A stretch of DNA of 64,000 nucleotides, taken from contig NZ_JAXHBQ010000001.1 in assembly GCF_042466115.1 (NCBI RefSeq), forward strand, positions 2,108,001 through 2,172,000, given 5' to 3'. This DNA comes from SW4 sp042466115. GTDB lineage: Bacteria > Pseudomonadota > Alphaproteobacteria > Rhodobacterales > Rhodobacteraceae. Under the pieces are notes generated by a model. It had not been told where the DNA came from and did no database searches. It worked only from the letters and a program-made list of their open reading frames with translations. Each line of letters begins with the position of its first letter. Positions within the stretch are counted from its first letter, which is position 1. Positions 35,531-44,055 of the stretch are shown here, piece by piece. A program made the translations under genes and the position numbers.

Positions 35531-35937
35531 GACAAACGCGGGGCCGCCGCAAGCAGGCGGTCTTCGCGTGGCAATAACATCCGCAAACGTTTCAGGGCGC
35601 GATAGAATTCGCCCTCACTCACAGACTGTGTCGCATCGTCCAGAATGGCGCGGCTGTCATGATCCGTAAGTGCCTGGCTAAGTTGTTCGATGCCGCGTAG
35701 CAGCTGATGGCGTGCCTCGTCAGGGTCGGCATCACCCGACAAAACCAGTTGCGCAATATAGCAGACGCGACGCACGGGCGTATTCACCTCGTCCGGACGA
35801 ATGGCGTCGCGCAGCCGCAGAATATTCGCATTGGGTGTCATGATCGACAACCGCGAACGTCGATCACCATTTTCGATGACAGCACCGTTGACCAGCACGC
35901 GTTCCTTGGGGCCAAGTTTAAGGACAAGTCCGGACAT
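35527..35937 (-). CDS. flbT: Flagellin synthesis regulator FlbT
   Basis: FlbT controls flagellin synthesis post-transcriptionally in Caulobacter by acting on the flagellin mRNA. The 136-residue protein has LVLKLGPKERVLVNGAVIEN and RLRMLLPREDRLL-type segments typical of the family. It overlaps flaF by one base and lies downstream of fliC, consistent with feedback on flagellin. Confidence 0.93.
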   Translation of the reverse strand: MSGLVLKLGPKERVLVNGAVIENGDRRSRLSIMTPNANILRLRDAIRPDEVNTPVRRVCYIAQLVLSGDADPDEARHQLLRGIEQLSQALTDHDSRAILDDATQSVSEGEFYRALKRLRMLLPREDRLLAAAPRLS

Positions 35938-36311
35938 TACAGATCCCCCTTGCCGCTTAGGCCGCGCATGACGGCGGTGTTGATTTCGATCAGCGGGGCC
36001 ACCTCGGCCTCGCCGCGAAGGACTTTGCGGGAATGATAGGTGGTGAATTCAGCAAGGTAGAATAGCCGCGCACGCAGATCCTGCGGCAGGGCGTTTTCGC
36101 CGTCAGCCACTTCGGCGGCAAGGTGTGTCCAAAGGGTGCGGTTGTCGTGCAGGGCTTCGGTCAGGGCGGCGAAATTGGCTTTTGGGCTGATCGCAGCGTT
36201 GCGCAGTCGTGCGGTTGTTTCGCTGAAAAGCTGGAGTTCGGCTGACCGGCCGGTGCGAAGTGGGGATTTTGCCGGCGCATAGGCCTGGCGGGCTTGTTCG
36301 ATGACGTTCAC
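35937..36311 (-). CDS. flaF: Flagellin secretion/assembly factor FlaF
   Basis: FlaF supports flagellin synthesis and secretion in Caulobacter, in partnership with FlbT. The 124-residue helical protein has ARQAYAPAKSPLRTGRSAEL and LRARLFYLAEFTTYHSRKVL, which are family hallmarks. It starts 89 bases after the end of fliC, beyond a strong hairpin, and so gets less transcription than flagellin. Confidence 0.93.
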   Translation of the reverse strand: MNVIEQARQAYAPAKSPLRTGRSAELQLFSETTARLRNAAISPKANFAALTEALHDNRTLWTHLAAEVADGENALPQDLRARLFYLAEFTTYHSRKVLRGEAEVAPLIEINTAVMRGLSGKGDL

Positions 36312-36367
36312 GTCGTGTCCTTTCGGGACAAGGGGGGCGATGACACGGCTTTGCCGTGCGCGAAAGC

Positions 36368-36392
36368 GGGGGCGCCCGTTTCAGGCGCCCCC
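36368..36392 (-). terminator. Terminator-like hairpin after fliC
   Basis: GGGGGCGCC (36368-36376) and GGCGCCCCC (36384-36392) form a perfect 9-bp GC stem with a 7-base loop, 9 bases after the fliC stop. The following T run is short. It probably attenuates read-through from flagellin into flaF-flbT and may protect the fliC mRNA end. Confidence 0.65.
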
Positions 36393-36400
36393 ACCCTGTC

Positions 36401-37885
36401 TTAACGGAACAGTGACAGGATCGACTGCGGCGACTGGTTCGCAATCGACAGTGACTGCACGCCCAGCTGCTGCTGGACCTGAAGCGCCTGCAAACGGGCC
36501 GATGCTTCTTCCATGTCGGCATCAACCATCGAGCCGATACCGGACTTCAGCGCATCGGACAGCTTGCCGATAAAATCGCTTTGGGTCTCGATCCGGCCTT
36601 GGGCAGAACCAAAGGAAGCAGCGGCATCAATCGAGTTGGAAATCATCGTTTCGATGTTGGCAAGTGCTGCGTCTGCACCGCTGTTCGTCTCGACATTGAT
36701 GGAATCCAGCCCGAACAGACCGCCCGAAGCCTTACCGCCCGCATTCCCCACGGCAGCAAATGCAAGGCTGGCAGAACCAGACCCGTCATTGTCAACCTTG
36801 AGGCTCCACTGGCCGGTGGTTTCGTCTTGCGACACGTTCGTCGTCACGCCTGTCAGGCCAGCGCCATCAATGGCAGCCTTGAGGCCCTTGGCGACATCTT
36901 CCATGGTTTCGCCCTTGCCGGCGATATAGTCATAGGAAGCTCCGCCAACAGTCACTTTGTAACCGTCACCATCGTTCACGGCTGCCGAGGTCGAGAAGTC
37001 AACGCTTTCACCACGTTCAGCAATCGTTGCGGCACTGGCTGTCGCACCGGTAGCCGTCAGCGACACATCTTCAAACCCGCGGGTCGAAGTGATGTCGATC
37101 TGGTTGGCGTTGGTGCCATTGACCGCCGCAGTGATCCCTTCAAGACCAAGCGCGTTCAACGCGCCGGTAATCTGGGCCGCAGCCGCGTCCTGGTCGCCCG
37201 ACAGTTCACCGGCACCGAACGACAAGGTCGTGCCTGCAACGGTGATGCTGACAGCGTTGTCAGACATGTCCGCGTCAGTCGCGATCGTGACGTTTTCCGC
37301 GTTGCCGGTGGATGTTGCAGCAACGGCACTTGCCGTGGCATTGGCGTTCAGGCTTGTGCCCGTGCCAAAGGTGCCTTTGTCGGTGGTCATGTCCTGACGG
37401 CCAACTGTAATGTTGTTGGCCGTGACGGACCCGTCGCTGTTACGGTCAAGCGAGGACAGGATGTTCATGTCATCCGTGCCTTTGACAAGGTTCAGACCGT
37501 TGAATTGCGCCGCGCCGACAACCGATTTGATCTGGTCGGTCAGTGCGTCAATGTCTGTCTGGATCTTGCTGCGATCGACGTTTTCTTCCTGTGCCGCAAC
37601 GACCTTGCCTTTGATTTCGGTCAGCAGGTCGGTCACGGTTTCCGTGGCTTGACGTGCGACAGCAACCGTGGATTCACCAAGGCTCAGACTGTCAGAGATA
37701 CCCTTGAAACCTTTGACATCGGCTTCCATGACCTTGGAGATGGCCCAGACCGATGCGTTATCCTTGGCCGAAGCCACGGACTTACCGGTCGAAATCATCG
37801 ACTGTGTCTTGGAAAGGTCGCCGTTGATGGATTTCAGGGTTTGCAGCGCAACCATCGCGCTGTTGTTCGTCAGAATACTGGACAT
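36401..37885 (-). CDS. fliC: Flagellin
   Basis: Flagellin is the filament subunit. The 494-residue protein has conserved ends: SSILTNNSAMVALQTLKSIN at the N-terminus with TGKSVASAKDNASVWAIS, and a C-terminus with VQQQLGVQSLSIANQSPQSI. The central part (about residues 170-400) is variable, rich in Ala, Thr, Gly and Asp with very few aromatic residues, typical of surface-exposed D2/D3 domains. Ser and Thr are abundant and could be glycosylated by the enzymes at 7796-10342. A CtrA-like box lies 158 bases upstream. Confidence 0.96.
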   Translation of the reverse strand: MSSILTNNSAMVALQTLKSINGDLSKTQSMISTGKSVASAKDNASVWAISKVMEADVKGFKGISDSLSLGESTVAVARQATETVTDLLTEIKGKVVAAQEENVDRSKIQTDIDALTDQIKSVVGAAQFNGLNLVKGTDDMNILSSLDRNSDGSVTANNITVGRQDMTTDKGTFGTGTSLNANATASAVAATSTGNAENVTIATDADMSDNAVSITVAGTTLSFGAGELSGDQDAAAAQITGALNALGLEGITAAVNGTNANQIDITSTRGFEDVSLTATGATASAATIAERGESVDFSTSAAVNDGDGYKVTVGGASYDYIAGKGETMEDVAKGLKAAIDGAGLTGVTTNVSQDETTGQWSLKVDNDGSGSASLAFAAVGNAGGKASGGLFGLDSINVETNSGADAALANIETMISNSIDAAASFGSAQGRIETQSDFIGKLSDALKSGIGSMVDADMEEASARLQALQVQQQLGVQSLSIANQSPQSILSLFR

Positions 37886-38042
37886 ATTTTGGTCCCTTTA
37901 TGATGCGGCGCTTTTGCGCCCGGTTTTCATGAATTCGGCCCGGTTAGGGTCGATTTGGAACAGTCATTCTGACAGGTATCGCCACCGGTTCGCGGTGCCG
38001 TGCCACCCCGAAAGGTGCAGGACAACCTTTGGCGCAATGTTC

Positions 38043-38057
38043 TTAACGGCGTCCTAA
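38043..38057 (-). promoter_or_regulatory. CtrA-like box upstream of fliC
   Basis: Read on the minus strand, TTAG and TTAA are separated by seven bases, the same arrangement as before flgE. The box is 158 bases before the fliC start, rather far but within the only gap available for the flagellin promoter. Confidence 0.45.
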
Positions 38058-38087
38058 TCCGGTCACGCTGCGTGGCGCAGATTTTCT

Positions 38088-38429
38088 TCAAACTTTATGT
38101 TCAAACTTGCCTTGACGGCGCGCGATCTGGCTTGGTTGGCCAGACCTGTCATAGGTATTGAGCGTAGACTGGGCAGCGGTAAGCGCGGCCATGCGCGTCT
38201 GAACATCGCGCACACCCGCCATCGCCGCTTGCAACAACTCTTGGTTGCGCGAAACGCGCGCGCCCAAAAGGCGCAGTTGCGACGGGTCTGGTTTGGTTTC
38301 GCCTGCGACGGTATCAAACAGGTCCGCTTTTTGTTGGGCCTGCGCCGCGAGCGTATCAAACGCGCCTGCCAGTATGGCTGTGCGTTCGGCATCCAGCAAT
38401 GCAAGCAAGCGATCGGTGGGCCTATTCAT
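38088..38429 (-). CDS. FlgN-like flagellar chaperone candidate
   Basis: A 113-residue helical protein with a Gln/Ala-rich coiled coil: LLALLDAERTAILAGAFDTL and AAQAQQKADLFDTVA. Length and helical pattern fit FlgN, the export chaperone for FlgK and FlgL, but there is no diagnostic motif. It overlaps the flgJ-like gene by 8 bases, so the pair is co-translated. Confidence 0.55.
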   Translation of the reverse strand: MNRPTDRLLALLDAERTAILAGAFDTLAAQAQQKADLFDTVAGETKPDPSQLRLLGARVSRNQELLQAAMAGVRDVQTRMAALTAAQSTLNTYDRSGQPSQIARRQGKFEHKV

Positions 38430-38718
38430 TGATCCGGCCTTTCATGGCTTCAAACAGTGATTCGGCAAGGCCGATACCCCCCGCTTCGACCATCTGCCTG
38501 GCCTGTTCCTCGCGCAGGAACGACCCGAACTGGTCTTCACCAATCCCGCCGCCCATTGCGTCACGTGACGCGCCAAGCCCCGCAGATTTCAGCATTTCCG
38601 ACAGAAAACTGGCCTCGAGCGCATCGGCCGCCGCACGCAGTTTTTCGTCCTGCGAGGGCGGGATCTGTTCGGTGATGCCCGAAAGGGACTGCGTGGGACC
38701 AATGGCAAAATCGACCAT
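38422..38718 (-). CDS. FlgJ-like rod-binding protein
   Basis: A 98-residue protein with LRAAADALEASFLSEMLKSA and FLREEQARQMVEAGGIGLAE, the N-terminal rod-binding domain of FlgJ. The muramidase domain found in enterobacterial FlgJ is absent, as usual in alphaproteobacteria. The start at 38718 is supported by TTGGAG 8 bases upstream. It should act as rod cap and needs a separate peptidoglycan hydrolase. Confidence 0.82.
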   Translation of the reverse strand: MVDFAIGPTQSLSGITEQIPPSQDEKLRAAADALEASFLSEMLKSAGLGASRDAMGGGIGEDQFGSFLREEQARQMVEAGGIGLAESLFEAMKGRINE

Positions 38719-38766
38719 GGGAATGACTCCAAATTGAACAACTTTCCTAGTCATGACCCGGAACCG

Positions 38767-38781
38767 GTAAACATTCGGTAA
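38767..38781. promoter_or_regulatory. CtrA-like box between flgJ and fliK
   Basis: On the minus strand two TTAC elements are separated by seven bases; each is one base from TTAA. The pair lies between the divergent flgJ-like gene (start 38718) and fliK (start 38830). It is weaker than the flgE and fliF/fliL boxes. Confidence 0.35.
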
Positions 38782-38829
38782 GCCTCTTGCGCAATTGTGT
38801 CTGCGAACACCGGCTGAATCGGAGAACCG

Positions 38830-40377
38830 ATGCCTATCTTAATGTCCGACGGCGCATTCGCTGGGGCCACAGCCCCAGCGACGGGTCGTAACCTGCCGCA
38901 GGCGCTGGCCGGTATGCCCATCGAACGCGCGCGATCCTTTGGTGCCGTGATGGATGATGCGCTACGCAATGCGTCGCCAGACACGGTGGCGGTGGTTGCG
39001 GAAACGGTCGTGCCCGACCCCCAAGACACGGTGCCCGCCGACGATCCTGCCGCTGATCGCACAGCGGATGATCCCGATGCGGACGCGCCCCCGCCCGTTC
39101 CACAGGCCGAGGGTGCCATTCCCGCCCCCAATCGACATTTCGGGCCTCCTGTTGGCGTATCCGGTGATGATCGGGTCACACCAATGCTGGCAGGCGGAAC
39201 AGTCGCCATGGCCAAACAGACCGGACCGCAAATACCTGTTCCCGTGCCGGACGTGGCAGGCAAGGCAACACCGCGACCCGACGGGGCACAATCTGCCCCT
39301 ATGCGCGATCACGCGGCGCAGATCATCATGCCTGCAAAACCGGCCTTTGCCGCCCGGCCAACGGCCACGGTCGCTGATCCCGCACCCCTTGCAGAAACCG
39401 CGCGCTCGCGCACAGTCGGTGCCGCACATGCGCCGACAGATGCCGCCCAGATTTCGCCGCCGCCGCGACCGGCAAGCGCCGAAGGTGTGGTGCTACAAAA
39501 CGCGATGCAAACGCCCGCAGCCCCTTCCGTCCACACAAGCGCGTTCGAGGCGCAGTCGCGCGTGCCCGCCCCGCAGCCCAACACCGCATCGCAAGATGAA
39601 ACCGCCGCGCAGACCGCGATCACGCAAACCATTCCCAAAGTGGCGTCAGCGCCACATGCTGCACGGATCCCCGGTGAAGTAGCAGCGTCCTTGGCGACGA
39701 AGCCGGAACCCGAACCCGCCCAAACAGCCGCGCCACCCCAAGAGGCCAGCGCGGCAAAACCGCCGCAATCACAGCGAGAGAAACCTGCCAGCGGTGACCG
39801 CACCACATCGACGCCCGCCGTTCACACCGACGCGTCACAGGTTGCAAAGCCAGTGCAAACGCCACCGGCCGGTGACACGCTTACGGATGATCGCCAGGCC
39901 TTGTTCGGGTCCACCCCCGCACTGGACGGCACAATTATTGCCCCACGCAGCGAACGGCCCCTTGGCGCGCCCCATCTTCATACACCCGAGGTCGCGAAGG
40001 CGGTGTCGCAACAAGTTGCCGTGGCCGTGACGCAAAAACCTGACGGGCAAACCGAAATCCGTCTCAACCCCGAAGAGCTGGGCCGTGTCCGGCTTGCCCT
40101 TAGCCCCTCGGAAAACGGGATCACACTGACAATCACAACCGAACGGCCTGAAACGGCCGACCTGATGCGCCGCAACCTCGAGGGGCTGGCGCAGGAATTT
40201 CGCGCGCTTGGCTATGCCGATGTCGCCTTTGATTTTGGCCAGACCGAAGACCAACCAGCACAAGACGAACACGGCAGCGGTGATCAGCCGGCCGCGAACA
40301 CGCGACCAACAGAACCACCACAAGACGCCCCGGCCGCGCAACCACAGCCCACCGCAGGCCTTGATCTGCGCCTATAA
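38830..40377 (+). CDS. fliK: Flagellar hook-length control protein FliK
   Basis: FliK measures the hook and signals FlhB to switch substrate. The 515-residue protein has a long low-complexity stretch rich in Pro, Ala, Gln and Thr (residues about 30-370), and the globular C-terminal domain: TEIRLNPEELGRVRLALSPS followed by RRNLEGLAQEFRALGYADVA. Only the C-terminal domain is conserved, as usual. flgD follows after 11 bases. Confidence 0.92.
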   Translation: MPILMSDGAFAGATAPATGRNLPQALAGMPIERARSFGAVMDDALRNASPDTVAVVAETVVPDPQDTVPADDPAADRTADDPDADAPPPVPQAEGAIPAPNRHFGPPVGVSGDDRVTPMLAGGTVAMAKQTGPQIPVPVPDVAGKATPRPDGAQSAPMRDHAAQIIMPAKPAFAARPTATVADPAPLAETARSRTVGAAHAPTDAAQISPPPRPASAEGVVLQNAMQTPAAPSVHTSAFEAQSRVPAPQPNTASQDETAAQTAITQTIPKVASAPHAARIPGEVAASLATKPEPEPAQTAAPPQEASAAKPPQSQREKPASGDRTTSTPAVHTDASQVAKPVQTPPAGDTLTDDRQALFGSTPALDGTIIAPRSERPLGAPHLHTPEVAKAVSQQVAVAVTQKPDGQTEIRLNPEELGRVRLALSPSENGITLTITTERPETADLMRRNLEGLAQEFRALGYADVAFDFGQTEDQPAQDEHGSGDQPAANTRPTEPPQDAPAAQPQPTAGLDLRL

Positions 40378-40388
40378 CGGAGACCCAA

Positions 40389-41057
40389 ATGGAACTCACC
40401 CAAACATCGTCCGTCACGACGTTGAACAACACAGCCGCCGCCGCAACGTCCGAAGCGGTGATCAGCTCGGATTTTGAAACATTCCTGAAAATGCTGACCG
40501 TCCAGATGGAAAACCAGGACCCCTTGAATCCCGCCGATTCATCGGAATACGCGGTGCAACTGGCAACCTTTTCGCAGGTGGAACAATCGGTTCTGACAAA
40601 CGATTTGTTGGCCGCCCTAAGCGCACAGATGACAACAACAGGCATGGCGCAAATGGCCAGCTGGGTCGGGAATGAGGCATTGGCCCCCGTCGCCGGTTAT
40701 TTTGATGGCAGCCCGATCACGATTGCGCCCAATCCGGCCCTTGCGGCGGATCGTGTCGAGCTTGTCGTGACGGACGCCGACGGTAACGAAGTCCAGCGCA
40801 GCGAAATCCCCAAATCCGCCGACCCGATTGAATGGGCAGGTGTCGGGCCAAACGGCACACCATTCGAGGACGGTCTTTATAGCTTTAACGTGGTCAGCTA
40901 TGCGGGCGACGAGGTGCTGATTGACGAACGCGCCGATGTCTATTCCATGGTGCAGGAAGTTCGCGCCGAAGGCGGCGAAACAATCCTGATCTTGCAAGGG
41001 GGCGCAGGCGTTCTGGCATCGCAAGTGACCGCGTTGCGCGATCCGTCCCTGCTTTAG
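40389..41057 (+). CDS. flgD: Hook cap scaffold protein FlgD
   Basis: FlgD forms the cap under which FlgE assembles. The 222-residue protein has the N-terminal FLKMLTVQMENQDPLNPADS and the downstream EYAVQLATFSQVEQ, which define the family, and a C-terminal Ig-like region. It follows fliK in the same operon and converges with ubiB, the stop codons overlapping by about 4 bases. Confidence 0.96.
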   Translation: MELTQTSSVTTLNNTAAAATSEAVISSDFETFLKMLTVQMENQDPLNPADSSEYAVQLATFSQVEQSVLTNDLLAALSAQMTTTGMAQMASWVGNEALAPVAGYFDGSPITIAPNPALAADRVELVVTDADGNEVQRSEIPKSADPIEWAGVGPNGTPFEDGLYSFNVVSYAGDEVLIDERADVYSMVQEVRAEGGETILILQGGAGVLASQVTALRDPSLL

Positions 41058-42583
41058 AGCAGGGTAAGGGCCCATACGGCCAGACCACACAAAACCCCGC
41101 CCAGCGCCATCCAGCCAATCGGCGTCCAGATGCTGGTTTTCTCTGCGGGCGCGGGGGATTTGGCACTGCGGATCAGCGCATCCTGTGCCATCTGTGGCAA
41201 ATGCGGCCCGAACCGCGAAAGGATTTGAACCGTTCGGGCCAGATCGCGCAGCAGCGCCTTTGGCCCCATGCTTTCGGTGATATATGCCTCGACGATCGGG
41301 CGGGCGTCTTCCCAGATATCGACCTTGCCGTGAAGCGACCGCGCAACCCCTTCAACAACGACCATGGTGCGCTGAAGCAGGATCAATTCGGTGCGGGTTT
41401 CCATGCCGAAACGTTCTGTCACTTCGAACAGGTAGGACAGAAGATGCGCCATTGAAATCCGGCTGGCATCCATCCCGAAAATCGGTTCGCCCACGGCGCG
41501 CAGGGCGCGTGCAAATTCATCGACATCCTGATCGGCAGGCACATAACCTGCCTCGAAATGCACTTCGGCCACACGTTTGTAATCCTTGCGGATAAAGCCG
41601 AACAGGATTTCGGCATAGACGCGGCGGGTATATTCATCAATCCGCCCCATGATCCCGAAGTCATAGGCGATGATATCGCCGTTTGCGGCAACCTTCAGGT
41701 TGCCCTGATGCATGTCACCGTGAAAGAAACCGTCACGCAGCGCGTGGCTCAGGAACAGTTGCAACACGCGATTGGCAAGCTTGGGACGGTCATGCCCTGC
41801 TGCATCCAACGCAAGGTTGTCGCCAATGCTCACGCCCTCGGCCCAGCCCATCGTCATGACGCGGCGCGCTGAATAATGCCACTTGATCGCGGGTACCTGA
41901 AAGCCGACGTCATTGACCGTATTGGCAGCAAACTCCCCCGCGGCCGAGCTTTCCAATCGAAGGTCAAGTTCCCCGCGCACGATTCCCTCGAAGTGGGTGA
42001 TGACATCCATTGGCCGCAACCTGCGCGAGGCAGGTGAAAGAACCTCGATCATCCGCGCGGCGAAATAGAACGCGTCGATGTCCTTGCCAAAGGCGCGCTC
42101 GATCCCCGGGCGCAGCACCTTGATCGCAACATGTTCGCCCGTTTCGACCAGAACAGCCTTGTGCACCTGCGCCAGTGACGCCGCCGCCACGGGTTCGGAA
42201 AAATCGCGAAACATCTCGGCCAATGGTAGGCCAAGTTCCTTTTCCACTTCGGCCTTGGCCACATCGGTCGGGAAGGGTGCAAGCCGGTCTTGCAGAACCC
42301 GCAACTGGTCGGCCAAATCGTCGCCGACAACATCTGGCCGGGTCGAAAGCACCTGACCGAACTTGATATAGGCAGGGCCAAGGGCCGTCAGCGCACGGGT
42401 TGCGGGGGGCAGCGCCGGATCACCGCGATACCCCAACCATTTGAACGGCCATGCAAAAGTGCGGGCCGTGGCGCGTAATAGCGGCCCTGCCTCAAAGGCA
42501 TCAAGCACGACATTCATCGCGCCCGCGCGCTCAAGGGTCGCGCCGGTACGGATCAGCCGCCAGATGTTGTGGGGTCCGCGCAT
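41054..42583 (-). CDS. ubiB: Ubiquinone biosynthesis protein UbiB
   Basis: UbiB is an atypical kinase-like protein needed for ubiquinone synthesis. The 509-residue protein has the KxGQ-type motif (YIKFGQVLSTRPDVV), a kinase-like core with AIKVLRPGIERAF, FHGDMHQGNLKV and YDFGIMGRIDE, and a C-terminal membrane segment (GWMALGGVLCGLAVWALTLL). It follows ubiE by 3 bases, so the two form a ubiquinone operon. Confidence 0.96.
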   Translation of the reverse strand: MRGPHNIWRLIRTGATLERAGAMNVVLDAFEAGPLLRATARTFAWPFKWLGYRGDPALPPATRALTALGPAYIKFGQVLSTRPDVVGDDLADQLRVLQDRLAPFPTDVAKAEVEKELGLPLAEMFRDFSEPVAAASLAQVHKAVLVETGEHVAIKVLRPGIERAFGKDIDAFYFAARMIEVLSPASRRLRPMDVITHFEGIVRGELDLRLESSAAGEFAANTVNDVGFQVPAIKWHYSARRVMTMGWAEGVSIGDNLALDAAGHDRPKLANRVLQLFLSHALRDGFFHGDMHQGNLKVAANGDIIAYDFGIMGRIDEYTRRVYAEILFGFIRKDYKRVAEVHFEAGYVPADQDVDEFARALRAVGEPIFGMDASRISMAHLLSYLFEVTERFGMETRTELILLQRTMVVVEGVARSLHGKVDIWEDARPIVEAYITESMGPKALLRDLARTVQILSRFGPHLPQMAQDALIRSAKSPAPAEKTSIWTPIGWMALGGVLCGLAVWALTLL

Positions 42584-42586
42584 GCG

Positions 42587-43339
42587 TTACAGCTTCCAAC
42601 CGGAATGCAGCGCCGCGATTCCCATCGACAGATTTCGATACTTTGCGTGCTCGAATCCGGCGCCGCGAACCATCCCAAGGAAGGCTTCCTGATCAGGGAA
42701 CTTGCGGATCGATTCGACCAGATACTGATAACTGTCCCGATCCCCCGTGATCGCCTTGCCCATGGGTGGAATCACGTTGAAGGAATAAAAGTCATACAGC
42801 TTTTGCATCATGTCATTGGGGATCTGGCTGAATTCCAGCACCATCAAGCGGCCACCGGGTTTCAGCACGCGATACGCCTCGTTCAGCGCCTCTTGCGGGC
42901 GGGTGACGTTACGAATGCCAAAGCTGATCGTGTAAACATCGAATGTGTTGTCATCAAACGGCAGCGCCATCGCATCGCCAACGGTCCAGTCCAGGCTTGC
43001 GGCCATATCCGCCGCTTCGGCGCGCTTGCGCCCCTCGATCAGCATGTTTTCGGTCAGGTCCAGCACTGTCGCATGGCCCGATCCTGCACGTTTCAAAAAA
43101 CGGAACGAAATATCACCGGTGCCGCCGGCCACATCCAGCAACCGCTGGCCCGCGCGCGGCGCCAGCCAATCCATCATGGCGTCTTTCCAGATGCGATGGA
43201 TGCCAAGGCTCATCGCGTCGTTCATCACGTCATATTTGCTGGCCACAGACGTGAACACACCCTGCACACGGCCCGCTTTTTCGCTTTCGGCCACGGTCTC
43301 AAAGCCGAAATGAGTGGTCGTTTGGGTTTCGTCGCTCAT
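42587..43339 (-). CDS. ubiE: Demethylmenaquinone/ubiquinone methyltransferase UbiE
   Basis: UbiE carries out the C-methylation of the ubiquinone ring. The 250-residue protein has RLLDVAGGTGDISFRFLKRA (SAM motif I), TVLDLTENML and the family segment ISFGIRNVTRPQEALNEAYR, with KPGGRLMVLEFS. The start at 43339 fits the family N-terminus (MSDETQTTTHFGFETV); an extended frame upstream is not supported. ubiB follows after 3 bases. Confidence 0.96.
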   Translation of the reverse strand: MSDETQTTTHFGFETVAESEKAGRVQGVFTSVASKYDVMNDAMSLGIHRIWKDAMMDWLAPRAGQRLLDVAGGTGDISFRFLKRAGSGHATVLDLTENMLIEGRKRAEAADMAASLDWTVGDAMALPFDDNTFDVYTISFGIRNVTRPQEALNEAYRVLKPGGRLMVLEFSQIPNDMMQKLYDFYSFNVIPPMGKAITGDRDSYQYLVESIRKFPDQEAFLGMVRGAGFEHAKYRNLSMGIAALHSGWKL

Positions 43340-43425
43340 GTCACACTCGCGCCTGAATAAAGTCAGATTGGGGTTATACCTATGTGGACCAAAGAACAAA
43401 TCCCCTTTCTGACGCAGGGCCTGTG

Positions 43426-44055
43426 ATGATTTTGAACATTTTTTCCACCGTTCTGCCGATTCTTGCGGTCGCCGGTTTGATCTACGTCTTTTCGTTCTAT
43501 CTGCCGCGCCGCATTCGCGCGGGTCTGGATCACGTGTTTGGCCAACGTGACAGCACAGGCCGCGCCATTCCGAAAACGGGGATGGGCATTGGCGATCTGC
43601 CCGCAGACATGGGTCTGATCGCCCGCGTTGGTGAATCGGCGCGCAATCGCATGACCTTTGATCGCGTTTATATGCGCCCGACGATTGGCCTGCGTGCGAT
43701 CAGCATCGGGCTGACGGGCTGGATTTTCTATCTGCTGTGGACAGATCAGGGCAGTTTCGTTCCGACAACTGGCATCACCCTGTATCTGATCGTCGGGGCG
43801 CTGGTTTATGCGCTGTTCTACATCAACTTTTATCAGGCCCACTATGATCAGCACGGGCTGACGATCCCCAATGCAATGCTGCTTGATCAAACCCGCGACT
43901 GGAAAGACCTGATCATGATTCAGGACGATGGCCACTATGCCTATGTGCTGACATTCGCGACGGGGCCGAAACTGCGGATGCAGAAATACCTTGTAGGTGC
44001 CCGCGCGTTCCTTACTTTTGCCAATGAACAGATGCGCAAACACAACAGGATCTAA
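43426..44055 (+). CDS. Uncharacterised inner-membrane protein between ubiE and mutM
   Basis: I do not recognise this 209-residue protein. It has an N-terminal membrane helix (TVLPILAVAGLIYVFSFYLP), a basic cytoplasmic segment, two further hydrophobic stretches around residues 95-140, and a soluble C-terminus ending in MRKHNRI. The start at 43426 is chosen for an AGGG site about 9 bases upstream; a GTG at 43384 is possible. It ends at the first base of mutM, so it is co-translated with that repair gene. Nothing shows its role. Confidence 0.6.
   Translation: MILNIFSTVLPILAVAGLIYVFSFYLPRRIRAGLDHVFGQRDSTGRAIPKTGMGIGDLPADMGLIARVGESARNRMTFDRVYMRPTIGLRAISIGLTGWIFYLLWTDQGSFVPTTGITLYLIVGALVYALFYINFYQAHYDQHGLTIPNAMLLDQTRDWKDLIMIQDDGHYAYVLTFATGPKLRMQKYLVGARAFLTFANEQMRKHNRI

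Noticed and set aside
36581..37903. 440-codon frame antisense to fliC
   Set aside because: Flagellin is clear on the minus strand; the antisense frame is a composition artefact.
37981..38010. Sigma-54 promoter before fliC on the minus strand (TGGCACGG)
   Set aside because: The -24-like TGGCACG is present but the GC of the -12 element is not at the required distance.
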